Positions 27,434-41,200 of a DNA stretch of 64,000 nucleotides are shown piece after piece. The notes below the pieces were generated by a model. The model did no database searches, was not told the DNA's origin, and was given only the letters and a program-made list of their open reading frames with translations. Origin of the DNA: Brugia malayi. Its lineage: Eukaryota > Nematoda > Chromadorea > Rhabditida > Onchocercidae. Within the stretch, counting starts at the first letter, position 1, and each line of letters starts with the position of its first letter. The DNA lies in the NCBI RefSeq assembly GCF_000002995.4, contig NW_025062476.1, positions 2,413,001 through 2,477,000 of the forward strand, given 5' to 3'. The position numbers and the translations under genes were made by a program.

Positions 27434-29328
27434 GTAGGTACCCTTTCCCATTTCCCAGTTTAACTCTTCAAATGTCTTATTCCTTCCATTCATTCTAATT
27501 GTTTCTGCTAATATATATATGTGTGTGTAAATAAATTTACATATTATTTTTTGAATGAGAAAAATATATTCAAATTAAACGTTTAAATTTTAATTTAAGT
27601 TTTTTTTTTTTTGTTTAATCTTTCAAATGAATCATTTACTACTGTTAATGTCTGTTGTAGATTTGGTAAACAAAATGAACAAATTTTAAAATTTCAATTT
27701 AATTAAAATATGTAATTTTGGTTGTAGAATAATTAATTGTTTCGATAATATTTCAGTATATTCTTGTCCAAATTTTGTAATTTTAAAAATCATTGTTGTA
27801 GTTGTGTGAAGGATTTTTCACTTTAAATGGCATTTAAAAATCATTTTGTACTATTTCCCATGGAAATTCAGAAATTTTCGCTGATCTGTTGAGGAAGTTT
27901 TCAAATAATAATCGGCAGAGCAGATAAATATGTATGTCGCATTAAGAAGATGTTCCAAAAGGAAAAAGAATTTCGATTGTAAATTGAAGTTAATATTATT
28001 TGGCATCATTTCATAAATGAAAATTTCAGTAACTGACCGCCAATTTTCTTTTTTTTTTTTTTTTTTTTTTTTTTTTCGGTAACTTTTGTATAATTTAAAT
28101 TGAGCGAACAATTTTGTGGAAATGTGTAATTCTTGCAAAGTAGAAGAAGTAACTTTCTGAATGACATTCAATGATTTTTTTTTTTTTTTTTCATTCTTTC
28201 TTTCTTTCATTCTTTCCTTTGCGAATTTTTATTTGTCAAAATCTTTTTGAACTTCTTTTTGCAATTTGCTTTTGATACATTTTGCTCAGAAGTCTTTTCA
28301 TAAGATTTACCATTCTTCTTATCTTTCCATCTATCTGTCTTTTTAAAATTCTTAAATTGTGTAAAGTTTGGTATTTTAAATTGAACAAAATTTTAACTTT
28401 ATGATAATTGAAATGTGATTTGATTGAAGAAGTAGCTATATCGAAAGTAATGTGATACATGATAGGATAGAGAAAATGAAAAGGATACGATTGCTTGTTA
28501 CTTTGAAAGGAATGATAACATTCTGATCTTCTGATGATATCATTCCATCGAAAGGTTAACACTTCGCATATAAGAGAAGCTTTTCCTCATATTTGCTAGC
28601 TTACATTTCTTAAGAAACATTTCAGCACTTAAACTTCTTCCGTTCATTTTGTTTTTATAGTTATCATTTATTTCATCACATTAAATCATTTAGAAATAGC
28701 ATTCTATCTTTTTAAAATTTTTCATTTTCCTCTCAACAGGTGGCTATTTTCGTTCTTCAATTTTACCAACTTAAATTGGTGACCGACCAGAAGAAGGATT
28801 GAAATGAATCTCATATATCCTAGTCCTGCTCTCATTTATTTGATCAGCAATTTTATTTATTTAAATCACTTATTGTCAATACTGATACTAAACTATCTGT
28901 CTTTTGTTATTAATTTAATTTATCAATTCGATCATTTTTTGGGATAGGAAAATCTAACGATCGTTAATAAGCATTAATGTGACAGAATTAAAAAGAATAA
29001 ATAAAGGAAAAACACAGGAATTCGCTAAAGCTTACTAATTTTTCACCTAATTCTTTTCATATCATTTATTTTTCCTTGTGTCTATGCATTTTTCCGGAAA
29101 GAATACGGTAAATAATATTTGTTCATCAAAATATTATAGTAAATTCAGGAAAAGGGATAATACCACTCATTTTTATGTCAACCAGTTCAGTTAAATAATC
29201 AATCATTTATTTCCTCTTTTTTCTTCAATTGCTACGATGAACTATAATTCATTCTATTCATTACAATAATATTTCCTATACAATACATTCAAATTTAACG
29301 TAATTTAACGTAACCTGTCATACAGTTC

Positions 29329-29375
29329 ACGTGAAACTAATAGGACATTTAAAACGTGAAGCATTAGTTTCACGT
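29329..29375. repeat. Inverted repeat with 13-bp perfect arms
   Basis: ACGTGAAACTAAT (29329-29341) and its exact reverse complement ATTAGTTTCACGT (29363-29375) flank a 21-base spacer. The left arm overlaps the palindrome TTCACGTGAA, which contains a CACGTG E-box. Confidence 0.8.
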
Positions 29376-30002
29376 ACATAGCATATATCGGTTACGTTAC
29401 AATAGTACTTTTACTACGTCAGTTATATTGAAACAATTCTATCTCTATTTTGGTTAACTATTTTCTAGCAAAAATATGTGAGAGATAATATTATCCAAAT
29501 ATTTATCATCAATTATATTTAACAAACAGTAAAGTAAACAAGTAAACAATTTAAGGGACAATTATTAGGAATGAAATAGATAATTCCTAAGAATATATGT
29601 TATATATATATATGGATAAAATATGAATGCGCATTTAGTCAGTCATTCAAAAGTGTCGCATTGCACCGCATCACATCGCATCGCATCCTATTATATGCGA
29701 ACGAATTTGAGGGAAGAAATGATAGAAGGAAGGGTCACACTCAATGGAGGATATTTTGTTTGTCATCGAAATAAAGTGAACACTGCTCGTCGCTCTATTT
29801 TGGTGACACCATTTCAAGAAAACACACAATCGCAATAATTATGCATATGTTTGGGAGGAAAGAGGGATGGAATGGATGTGTGATCGATGAAGAATGGTCG
29901 AAAACATAAGACAGAGACAATCATCCCCACATTTCGTTTATCATTGCTGTCATTGATGTGATGATGTACATTTACTAATCTCACCATTTATATACATGCT
30001 TT

Positions 30003-30028
30003 TGCATGCATGTGCATGCATATGCATG
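30003..30028 (+). promoter_or_regulatory. Cluster of four TGCATG motifs
   Basis: TGCATG begins at 30003, 30007, 30013 and 30023 within 26 bases. UGCAUG in RNA is the established binding site of Fox-family splicing factors (FOX-1/ASD-1 in C. elegans). The cluster lies about 700 bases upstream of the first firm exon of the zinc-finger gene, in sequence that may be its first intron. It could also be a simple palindromic repeat. Confidence 0.4.
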
Positions 30029-30725
30029 CAGATGTATGTTTGTGGTTTATCTTTTAGAAGTGTTTTTTTTTTTGCTATATTTTTTTTTGAAATAATTGTT
30101 GCAACATTTCAGTGCAGTTATTTTGATATTGAAAAAGCGACAAATTATTAGAGGTATCGGTGTAGAATGGATTTGTTTAGTAGATAAATTTTGATAGCAT
30201 AAAATTAATTTTGTATGAAAGATTAGACTAAAAACTTTTTGATCATAAAAGCTAACAAAGTTTATAGAAGCATTTTAAGATTATTTCATTCACCGCTATT
30301 AAGAATATGTAATTTTACATGAACATTAGTGGTTAGTGTTAGTATTACTTTCAGAAATAAATTAATGTAATTTTAGTGTTAAATTTGATAAGATTTGTAT
30401 GAATTAATTAAAAAGATTGAGATCATCAATTTTCTTGAACAAGATGATAATGGAAATACTTAGAAGATAATGATAAAGAGACTAATGATTTTAAGTGAGA
30501 ATGATAATTAGATCGGATAAAATGATTTGAAGAATTTTTAATCTTTTGCAGTTTACTCGTATTATCATCCTAAGCTCTCATCTACAAATATCATTTTGTA
30601 TTCATTCATTCATTCATTCTTACTGTATTTCAGCATTTGATAACTCTAATGAATAAATAACTTTTGGCTGCTAAAAATTTTGTAAAAAAAAAAAAAAAAA
30701 GTTATTTAATTATTCTATTTTGCAG

Positions 30726-33700
30726 TAAATTGGTCACGGTGGAGGGTTTTATAATCACCAATCAGAAGCAACAGGTTCAGAGACAAGTGAGCACCAAGGT
30801 AACAACAGCAGGAGCAACTCATCAACAATGTATCATTCCTGTCACATCGTCTCTTCAAACTGTTTGCGCCAAAAGCATCAGTCAAGGTTTGTGTAAGTTA
30901 TCATTTTATCAAAAGTCTAATTGTATTCTGTTAAGTGATAAAGATAATGTTACCTTTTTGTCTTATGACTATTCGGATGACATTTATGTTGAATATAGTT
31001 CAAGTGAAAAGAGTGATTATTTGTTTTAGTTGCAATTACTATTAAATTTAACACTTTGCTTAATACAAATTTTACTTTAATAATTCTCGTCTATTTCTAA
31101 TTATGACCAGTTGAAAAGATTGCTATGAAGAAAAAGCAAAAACTGTGTGATATTTAAATTACGATGATATCAATCAATCAGCAATTGTTTTGTAAAAATA
31201 TTTCAAAAATTTTTATTTTCTTACAACTTATAATGCAATAAGCTTTGCATTATAGATCAAAAAAATTCCTTTTTAAAAAATGTTATTCTATGTCTAGCAT
31301 TTCCCACATTTCTAATTTCTATTATAAGCGGTTTCTAGCGATAGCTGTTCACGGGAACTCAAAAATTATCTTTGCATGCTATTTTGCCTCTAATGGATAT
31401 CCGATAACTCTGCCTTGGCTTTTCTATCTATCCGGATACATCTAGCAATCAAAATGGGAAAAAAAAAAATTGAAGAGGAAATCTATTTGTTATTTTGCAT
31501 TTCTGAGATAAAGATTCTATGAAAATTTACAATCGTCTTTGAACTTTTGAACTCTGAACTCTCCAAATACTCTATGACAAAAAATACTGGAGGTGATATA
31601 GCCATCAGTTAAATGGAGTTGGATAAAAGCATTGCATCACAGGGCCGTGAGTTCTCGGCGGGCAATTTTTCAAGAGGTTAAATTGAGTGTGATATTACTC
31701 ATCTGACTTGGTTTTCCAGTGGTGTAAGGGAGGTGACTTCGGCCATTTGAATTGTGTTTGTAATATTTTGAAACTAGGACTACTATACTGCTCGAATTTC
31801 TGGCTAAATATAAGTGAGTTACTTCTTGCGCTCCTTTTTTTTTCACGTGAGTGGTTACGTGTGACATTTATTGTCGACTGTTGATAAAACAAGTATCATA
31901 TTTAATGTGAATGTCGCTTGCCAATAGCATAGCATTACTTTAAACGGTTTGTAAATTTAAGAGTGACAATGAAGTGACACTTGTTCCATTCCTTATTTCA
32001 CGATCTTTGTCATTTTATTATGTTTAGTTCGTTTCATTCACTTCCAGATTCACCAATGTCTTTATACATCAAGTTTCTCCAATATTTCATTCATTACACT
32101 ATTATTATTTGTGTGGGTACAAACTGCCTACAGAAGTTGAACCACTGAGCTACTTATTCTCTGGACGTTTGTATTTCAGGTCCATATTTTGAAACTCTAG
32201 ATAATAGATAATAGTGACTTAGCCTAATATAATTCTTTTTTCTACAAAGAGTCTTTTCTTTATATATCCGTGTATGTGTTTCTTCTCTCTTGTAGTGGGA
32301 CTCATCATCATTCAATTATTGAGGAGAGTAAAAGAGAATACAGTACAAGAGTCAATATTACTCTGCGTAAAAAAGGTGATTAGAGTGAAGACGTGCAACA
32401 GTGACTTCCTGAGAAACGTAACTTTATTCCATCGTCTAGAATCCTTTTTAATTGATTTCAGCTCACGAGTGTATGTGATAGCTAAGGATCAAATAGGCCA
32501 AATTCTTTGTCGTTTTTTTTTTCTGCAGTAATACTGATGAAGTGATCTAGCAGCTTTTTGTTTCTAGCAGCTAGACTCGGTCAAACAGAATAAACAATTT
32601 GAGGATTTTCTTTGAAATGTCCAAATGCAGAATAATTTTGAATATCCGTTTACTCAATGTCCTGGCTATTCACAATATTTAAATTAAATCCACTGATAAG
32701 AATAATCAAATATAGCAAATGTCCAATGTAACAGCAACATAATAAAGATGAAGTAGGACCAGTATGCTTCAGGCTTTAGAATATAGTGGTTCTAGAAATC
32801 CTAGGAACAATGCGATAGTTAATGCAAGTGTCATATGACACTCTATTCAAATCAGCTCGAAATCCAAACTCATTATGTAAACGATTTCATTAGTAAAAAG
32901 TATTGAACATCAGCTTATTGCACGGCGTTAGTTATTATTGAAATAGTTATCTTGTTTTTGATGATTGATAGCAGTATTGTTGGCAATCGATGTTATATTC
33001 ACTCCGTCGTTTACTTAATCTCTAGGAGCTAGAATTTCCGGTAATGATTTTCATTGCGTATGGCATTTAGATAATTATCTTTTCCTGTAATGCCGATAAT
33101 AGTAATATAACCAATGACAACAGTAATGATGACGATAGGAGAAGTATGATGTTTTATTTTTTAAATTATATCTGGATAAAGAAAGTTTCAGTAAAACGGT
33201 AATCGAATTCTCTTATGTGAATCTATCTAGCCATATAAATTAGCAGTAGATCATGAGTTAAACTGATGAGATCGTGTAATCATAATGTGGTACACAAGAA
33301 GTTAATATTTCCAGTTTTTCTTTTCAAAATCTTACTGTTCATTCGGACAGTGCTAGAATTTAGGACATTTTTCCATTTATTTGCTTCTTATTTCAATAAA
33401 GCTTTCAAATAAAAAATGTGACTTCTAAAAGGAAAATTGCAGATCGTACGGATGAATTATTGGGCACTAATTCCAGTCGATTGAATAACATCCGACTCGT
33501 GAAAAAATTAGACAGTTATTCTTTTCTTGAACAAATATCCTGTAGCAAAAACAGGTGCGCATTCATTTTTATGGATTTTATTGTTTTATTGTTTTTATTT
33601 ATTTTGCTTTAGAATGATTTTTCTTTTGGAAAGTTTAGAAAATTGAAACATGGGACGAAGTGAAGTTATTGGTATCAATCGCTAGGCTTGCTTTTATATA

Positions 33701-36700
33701 GGTTCTCAGAAATGAAGATAAAGTGAAGCACTTCAGTAATTCTGCTGGATTTTGAAGAAAAACATTAATAGTGTGACAGCACCTGCTGGGAAAAATACGC
33801 AGCTTTAAAATGATTAGTAATAATGCACTCTTAGAAAATTTAAACTGGTGTGTACTTTCGAACTAGCTTTATTAGTTTTTCTGGAATATAGTAAAGTTCT
33901 GCATTATTCTTGCGCCAAGACCATGAATCACTTAAAAAATTGTCGATTAAAAATTCAAAATTTGGAGTAAGCAGATACCAAAAAAACACAAATCAAACAG
34001 GACAGGATTGAATCGTTTAAAGTTAAGTGGAAAAGACAAAAATCCAGTAGTTATCAAAATAAAGACGAAAGAAGTATTAGTTTAAATCAAATAGAAAATG
34101 AAAATTAGTGTTTTGAAAGAAATCTAAGGTAATGTAAATAATTAAGTGAAAGGAGGAAAGGGATAGGAATGGAAAAAGGGAGCGGGACGAAGTTGAAATA
34201 GGATAAAAGGATGGACGGTTAAGTGAGTAATTTTAATTGTGTAAAACAATTAAATAAAGAACGATTGTTATGAAAAAAGTTGTTGCTAAATTGGAAGTGA
34301 CGTCAGTAGTTTCCTTTCTAGTCAGAAAATCCCTACTGATTAATTAAATTTTATTATATCTTATAAGCTGGTTTTTGTATAATGTTCGTATTTATTCTAT
34401 AATAATTTTCTTTCTTCATTATGAAATAATATTTGTTTCACTCTGATTTTCTTTTATCGTCTTTGAATTTGATTTATTTTCATCACTATAAAGTTAAGTT
34501 TATTTTCGAAATTAGGATTTTTAATTAGAAATTGCTGAGATTTTGAATTTTTTTGAAGCAATAAAACAAACAGAAGACATCCATTCTCGATGTTCTTTGA
34601 TAATGGAAGGAAGGAATAACCTTCATTTATTTTGACTACTAATGAATACTAACCCACAAGCACATGCACAGAGGATGATAGCTGGTTATAAAACGATGTA
34701 AACAAATCAAAATAAACATTCCAAAATGCCTGCTTATTGATCACCCGACACCTATCCTCTATTGAAACGAACACGTTTCACTCTGTTTCTTTCACTTCTC
34801 GTTTCTTTTAAAGGTATTTTGTTTCTATTTTTCTCTCGCACCTTATGAATATGTGTTTTAAATTTTCTTCTTTAAGCAAGCTGAAATATCTAAATTTTCT
34901 AGAAAAGTGCATATTTTTATATCATATTGGATTTCTCAATTCTCATTCCAATTTTTAATTCTCCCTTTTCTGCGATCTCTCTTTAGTATCCTTTACGAGC
35001 GCATCATTTAATACTCACTCGTTTCCAATGAAAATATTATAATAGCAAACAAAAAAAAAAAAAAAAACTAGCTAAATACTTGATCTCTAAATGGCACTCG
35101 TGTTTGTACAAAGAAAGTCCTTCCGTGGATGATATTTTTTCATTTAATTCTCTAGCTGTCTTAACTTTACAAAGTTTTTTTCTTTCCTAATATCGAATTA
35201 GGTTTCAGATAAATTAATTTTGGAGCTTTCTTTCTCTAAGTGAAAATTTCCCGTAATATTTCATCATTCTTTAACTTAAATTTAAAAGAAAAATAATTTT
35301 ACTGCGTCACTTTTTAAAAGTTCAAATCTTATGTGAATCATGAATCTTAGGTGGAAATGTCAAAGAGTGAGAATGTTTTTTCCAGTTCTTGTTCACTGAG
35401 AAGTACGAGATTTTGTTGCTTCACCCTTCAAGCGCTCAAAAAAACCAGAAATTATACATTTTTTGAGATCTAGTCCCTGAGGTGCATTACTTATGAAATA
35501 GGTAAAAGTTCCTTTTAGTTTTGTGACGTCATTTTTTGGTCTCGTTATGTTTTATTTTGGTGTTCAAATGTTTTACTTAAACTTTAAATTACAAACTCAC
35601 ATTCTCATTCTTCCACTGAAATGAAAAGGTGCTTTCCTTAGCTGTACCCAAACTCTCTCTAATTGGCATGTCTGTACATTTATGTTACTGTATATGCATT
35701 CTGAAAGGCACTGATTTCCGTTTTCTTTAATCGGAATGATAATAAAGATAAAACCGGAGTACATTTTTAATTCATATCAAAAAACAAATATTTAAATTAG
35801 CTTATAATCTTACTGTATTAGAAGGCATGAACTAATTCTGAGATATGTGTAAAGTAATTTTGTAAATAAAGCAGCAACAGATCATGTTCCAGATATTGTT
35901 TCATCCTTTTAAAAAATAATTAAACGTATAACTTTGTTGGTTTTACCGTGTTCAGTGTACTGTTAATTTTAGAAGATGCATTGTCACTTAACCTGAGCAC
36001 AACAAAGCACAGTAGATGCGATTAATTTACCTCTTGTTTATTTGCAGAAATTTCTGTTAAGTTTTAGAAAAATGATTTGTTATTTTAGAGGGGGAAATCG
36101 CAGTGGAATGTACTGAAGTTTATCATTTTATTGATTTCCACTTCTGTTGTCTCATTCTCGTTTCTTCAGTCAACTTCGAATTTTTTTTGTATATTTTTGT
36201 TCCTTTTCACTTCTCGAATTTCTTTGGATAATTTTTGTGTTGTATCCCTTTTTGAACCAATTTGGCCATCTATTTGATTCAATTTTTTCTTGCTTCAAGC
36301 TTGATTCTTTTATGTCTCCTTAATGAATATGTTGCTAACGTTGCAGCTTATTTTCCAAATTCCTACTGTTTTCATTACTTTTTCACGACTTTAGTAAATT
36401 AATGGTCCAACTGATATATCGTTAGTCGATTACATATCGCTTGTAAATAAAATTTTGCTGACATACTAAACCTTAGTCTTGATTAACTTGATGATCATCC
36501 AGAGAGTGATTTAACGGAAGTTAAAAAAAAATGGTTTTATTTATTAAATTAACATATGAAGAGGAAGGTCAGTTCTTTGTATAATTTAGTAAGAATAGAA
36601 CTTTAATTGCTAATATATATGCTTCGTTACTACATTTTTTTTTATTGCTTCTCATCATACCCTCTAAATTTCAGTGGTAAATTCTTTCCCATTTTGGAAC

Positions 36701-38210
36701 TAAGATTACTCTATGAGGAATCATTAGAGCATAAGAATTTACATTAAATCAGTTGAGTGTTGGAGAGGAAGCTTTGTGTGGCACTACATCTATTTCATCG
36801 TGTAAATGAATTCTCATCAAATTGCCTCAATGAAACGATGAGGGAAGGGTAATAGAAATTTTGTTTCTATGCATCCAGTTTCTATTCTCGTTCCCCTTAC
36901 ATTTCGATTAGTTCTTCCTCTATATTTTTAGCACAAACTTTTCTCACTAATTAAGATTGCTTTCTATTGAAGGAGTTTGAGCTTATATTCATTCCTTTTT
37001 AAATTATTCTCAAAGTATACTTCTTTCATCATCTTTATATTTACTCTTATCTTTTTTTCATCTGATATTTCTCATCTCCGAAACTTTTATGTGGAAGAAA
37101 ATTATAACTGCTAGAACATTATTCAGAGTTTTTTTTTTATTGGATAATATTGGATAGTTTTTTTTTTTTTTTTTATTGGATAATAGTGTAATAAAAGAGT
37201 ATAGCGTTCAAAATATTAAAATACATAGTAAGGAAGCATTAAGATGAGTGATAGTTAAAGTCATATTTTTAATCAGGCATGGCAATTTTTAGAGTTAATA
37301 GATATTTTGTCGGTTATGATTATTTTAGATAATTTTGTGCGGAATGACCAGTGGTGCATTAGAAAGGGAAGTTGATTTAATTCTTTCGGTAGATTGATTC
37401 GTAAATTTCAGTTGTTATGTATCATGGAATGAACGATAGTTAAACCACAGATAGTCATGCATCATGAAAAGGAATGAACGATAGTCATTGTAAAATATTG
37501 AAAGGATTAGAATTAGTCAAACCACAAAATATTGAAAGGATTAGAATTAGTCAAACCACAAGAAATGATTATAGTGAGTGATGACCCTGTTAACTTTGAT
37601 GTAGAGGTCCCGTTTTTCGAGGTCAGTACTAGCATTTCTCCAGGGAATTGTATGACGAGGTTAACGATCAATATAACATTAAACATCATTGAATAGTATT
37701 TTAATCATGCAAACATGTGCATGTATTTACTGGTTATGCATACACTCGGTGGTGCTTATTTGTTTTTCTGTTCTGCTTTCGTGCCTTACAAACACTTTCT
37801 GTATTGAAGATTGTTGATGTGTCATACTGAAACTAAAAGTTTTGGCTAGAGCTCATTTTTCTTTTAATTGGATTTTATTCGATGTTTTATGACTCTCATT
37901 TTCATTTACTCGGGCACTGCATGAAAGAAACTGCTCTGAAAAATGTGACACCTGTGCAAGCATATTTGTCAACAATCATGACAACAAGTCGTTACAAGAT
38001 TATTCATAATATTAAAGTGAATTCTTAATCCTGTACAGTCTGTTAGGAACGCCATATGATGATGTTTGAAATCCACATCTGTGACGATACTATCATAGTT
38101 GAATGGCTGGCAGGGTGAAATTTATTATTATGATTATATAATATATATGAGACGCAGAGTATATCGATGGTTGTCTCGGTTACCAACAAATGTTTATTGT
38201 TGAATCGGAT

Positions 38211-38246
<36 letters not shown>

Positions 38247-41200
38247 TAAATCATGATCCGAAGAATAAAGGAAAAAAAGCAGCCACAGCTCACATGTTCT
38301 GAGAAGTAACTTACTGGCATGTATATCATGCACAATCGATATACCAAAACCTCAGACTGAAAACGTGAACGGAAGTTTAATTAGTGCAAATAATTTGAAT
38401 TAAAAATAAGGTCGTTCGTAAAATAAAGCAAATTTACAGAATAAATTTTTGCAGTTTTTTAATATTCGTTTGTCTGGAAATAGATCTGCAAAGGTGGAAA
38501 AGGACAAAAGAGAGAGGATGTGGTGTGGTGCCATAGCTTCTCATGATTTTGAACAATTGCTATTGATATTTGGAATATCAAAATGATTAACTACTTTCGA
38601 TTTATTAATAATCCTTACCTCTTGTTCTTTCATTTAATATTTTCTTTTCTAAAGTTGAAAGAAGACCTAGTCCGTTCATATTTCGGCAACTTAATCTATC
38701 AGTTCAATTACAGTTCATTCTCATCATTTTCATTGGAAAATGCAAGAGTCAAATGCTATTAAATGAAGTTAAAGCTGATAAAAAGACATAAGTACATTCA
38801 TCACATATAAATAAATAAACATAAGGGCATTTGATTGGGTACAATTAGTTAAAGAAATTGAAATTGACTAATGAAATAGCATTAAACCATTTGGATGAAT
38901 TTTACTCCTTAACTAGCTTTTAGGGTAGAGAAGTTTTATACTAAGACTGTAATGAAGTTTCCTCTATTTACCATACTGATTTATCATCTAATCTTGTATT
39001 TTCTCATTTTTTTCACTAATTCATTAAACAAATTCGTTAAATTTTTTTTTTCTTCTTTTTTTTCTTTTGGTTGCTGAGTATTTAATATTAGATTACATCT
39101 TCAATATTACCGTGATAACCATTTTTTTTTTCACTTAGACAGCATGTGTTCTTTTAAAACATGTTCTCTTCCAAGACCACTTTTATTCACTACCAGGATT
39201 ACGAGATTTGATGATACCCAGCAGTACAATTCAATTTCATCTATCGTCACTAATCATCCTGAAAATTGGTTGAGTTTTTGAGCGTACAGATAGCATTTAC
39301 TTGCTCTCTTTTTGATTTCTTGTTTGCTTTTATTGAAACTGGTTTATGTTATGGGTTGTAAATTTATAATTAATTCACAGAGCAACGACATATATTAAGT
39401 TTCAACTATTGATCAGTCCTTGATCAGATCTAATACATCTACGCTGTATATACCTTACTACAGAATTATTCCGTCACTGCAGTTGCAGCCGTAAATCCGT
39501 TTAAAGCACGTACATTCGAGATCTCTCCCACTATTGTTATCTTTTCAGATGCATTTATTTGTATTATTTTTTTTTTTTAGAAACTTTCTTGCAATGATGG
39601 AAAAAAAAATAATGGAAGCTGTAGTGTTGATAAATATCAAGACAGTTTTTGAGAAATGCTTAATGAAATGATGGAAGTACATTCTTTTTTAGATTGATAA
39701 GAAAAATTTGTTGGAAATTCTTGGCTTAAGCAGAAAAAAATTTTTTTAAACAAGTGGGCAGTTTTTAACTGAAAATGATATCTAGCGTTCTATACCGTTT
39801 TCCGAAACCTCTTCATAAATGAAGCTTGTTCTTTTTGGGAAAAACTTTTATTCTTACTAGTGGTATTTTTTGATTTTCAAATGCCATAGCATCTGTTTCG
39901 ATCTGATGAAGAAAGAAATTCATCTCTTGAGTTAGTTTGGTTCAGTTAAACGTTTGCCTAGATCTGAACTGAAACTCCAGGGATTTTTAACTAATACGTA
40001 GAATTTGATTGATTTCAATTGTGTTTTTTTTTTTTTTTTTTTTTTCGTCCTATCTGAATGGATTTTTCTGGCATATAGTTTGTTTCGTTCATGTACCGGA
40101 CGGAATTTTTTACATTTTGTTGAGTATTAGCCCGTAAATATGTCATGAATATTAGGATTGTTCATAAAAGCGTTTTACTCGGGGAGTGATTACAATCATG
40201 ATATATGTATTGTTAATGATGCTAAACATGGTGATGTACTCATATTTCCTTAAATAATTCGTCTATTTACTACTATAGTAATTTTCTCTTTTTTAAAACA
40301 TTTTTTTGAGCTGGAAGAATGAGCGTTCAAATCCGAACTATTTTGAAGAAATGTTACAGTACATGTTCGTTTTATTTCTTTATGAATCCAGGGCATTTTC
40401 AGCAGTTTTAAAATTAAAATCGACGGTGTAGTTGCAAAATTATTAATAGCATGTTATTTTAAAAAATGTTTTAAATTCAAGAAAATGAATTTCATGCAAT
40501 TGTAAGATTTTCAATCTCTATTAATGGTTGCAATACTTATATTTACCCTGGAAAGCACTGGGCTTATTTATCATCGTTTGTTTTCACTAACTACAAGCAG
40601 ATGTAAAATGAATATAGGTAAATTTTAACATCGTAATGTGAAGAATCTATGACATCATTTAAGTATACCATTTGCGTCATTTTTCTTTACTGGTGTCATC
40701 TAACCCTACAGTTTGACAATTATGAATTCATCCAATCTAGTCGCTGAATGTTTACGTTTTTAAAAGGAGTTGTTCCTTTTTTTTGATAGCGAGCTATTTC
40801 TTTTGATTACATGCTGTGTCCTCAGAATGTCTTTTTACCACAGCTGAGGAGAAGTTCTGACTTAATGTAAGGCAACGGAAATGAATATCGTGAAAGACAA
40901 TTCATTTGGTTGTGCATGCGAAATGTATTTTAACGAGAGAACATCAGTGATGGCAATTTGAACTGTCTACAGATGAGTAAGCATTTAGAGAAAAATAAAG
41001 CCCTTGGGGCAATCGTTGCTTTCATTTTTCCAGGAATATTCCTTTTTTTTTTCGGTCCTCATCATCATTTTTATTATTTCAGATTAGTTTCATCTTGTTC
41101 TCAATTATTGCCTTAAAGTTATTTTTTTTTTTTTTCCTCAAATATAGAGTTTTCCATCCTTCTGTCCATTCTCAGTTTTGGAGGCAATTCATTATCAGTC

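Larger units (their letters stand above)
27434..30725. other. Noncoding stretch, possibly intron 1 of the zinc-finger gene
   Basis: About 3.3 kb with long T runs (28049-28076, 28176-28190), a hairpin at 29329-29375, an imperfect CGCAT-rich stretch near 29657-29690 and a TGCATG cluster at 30003-30028. The minus-strand stop-free stretches here are low-complexity products of the T runs. I see no coding exon. Confidence 0.5.

Noticed and set aside
27851..28562. Two minus-strand frames of 119 and 108 codons
   Set aside because: The first is largely lysine runs from T tracts; neither shows a domain or convincing splice context.
29623..29838. 71-codon frame beginning in a CGCAT-rich stretch
   Set aside because: The start lies in simple repeat sequence and no domain or splice partner is visible.
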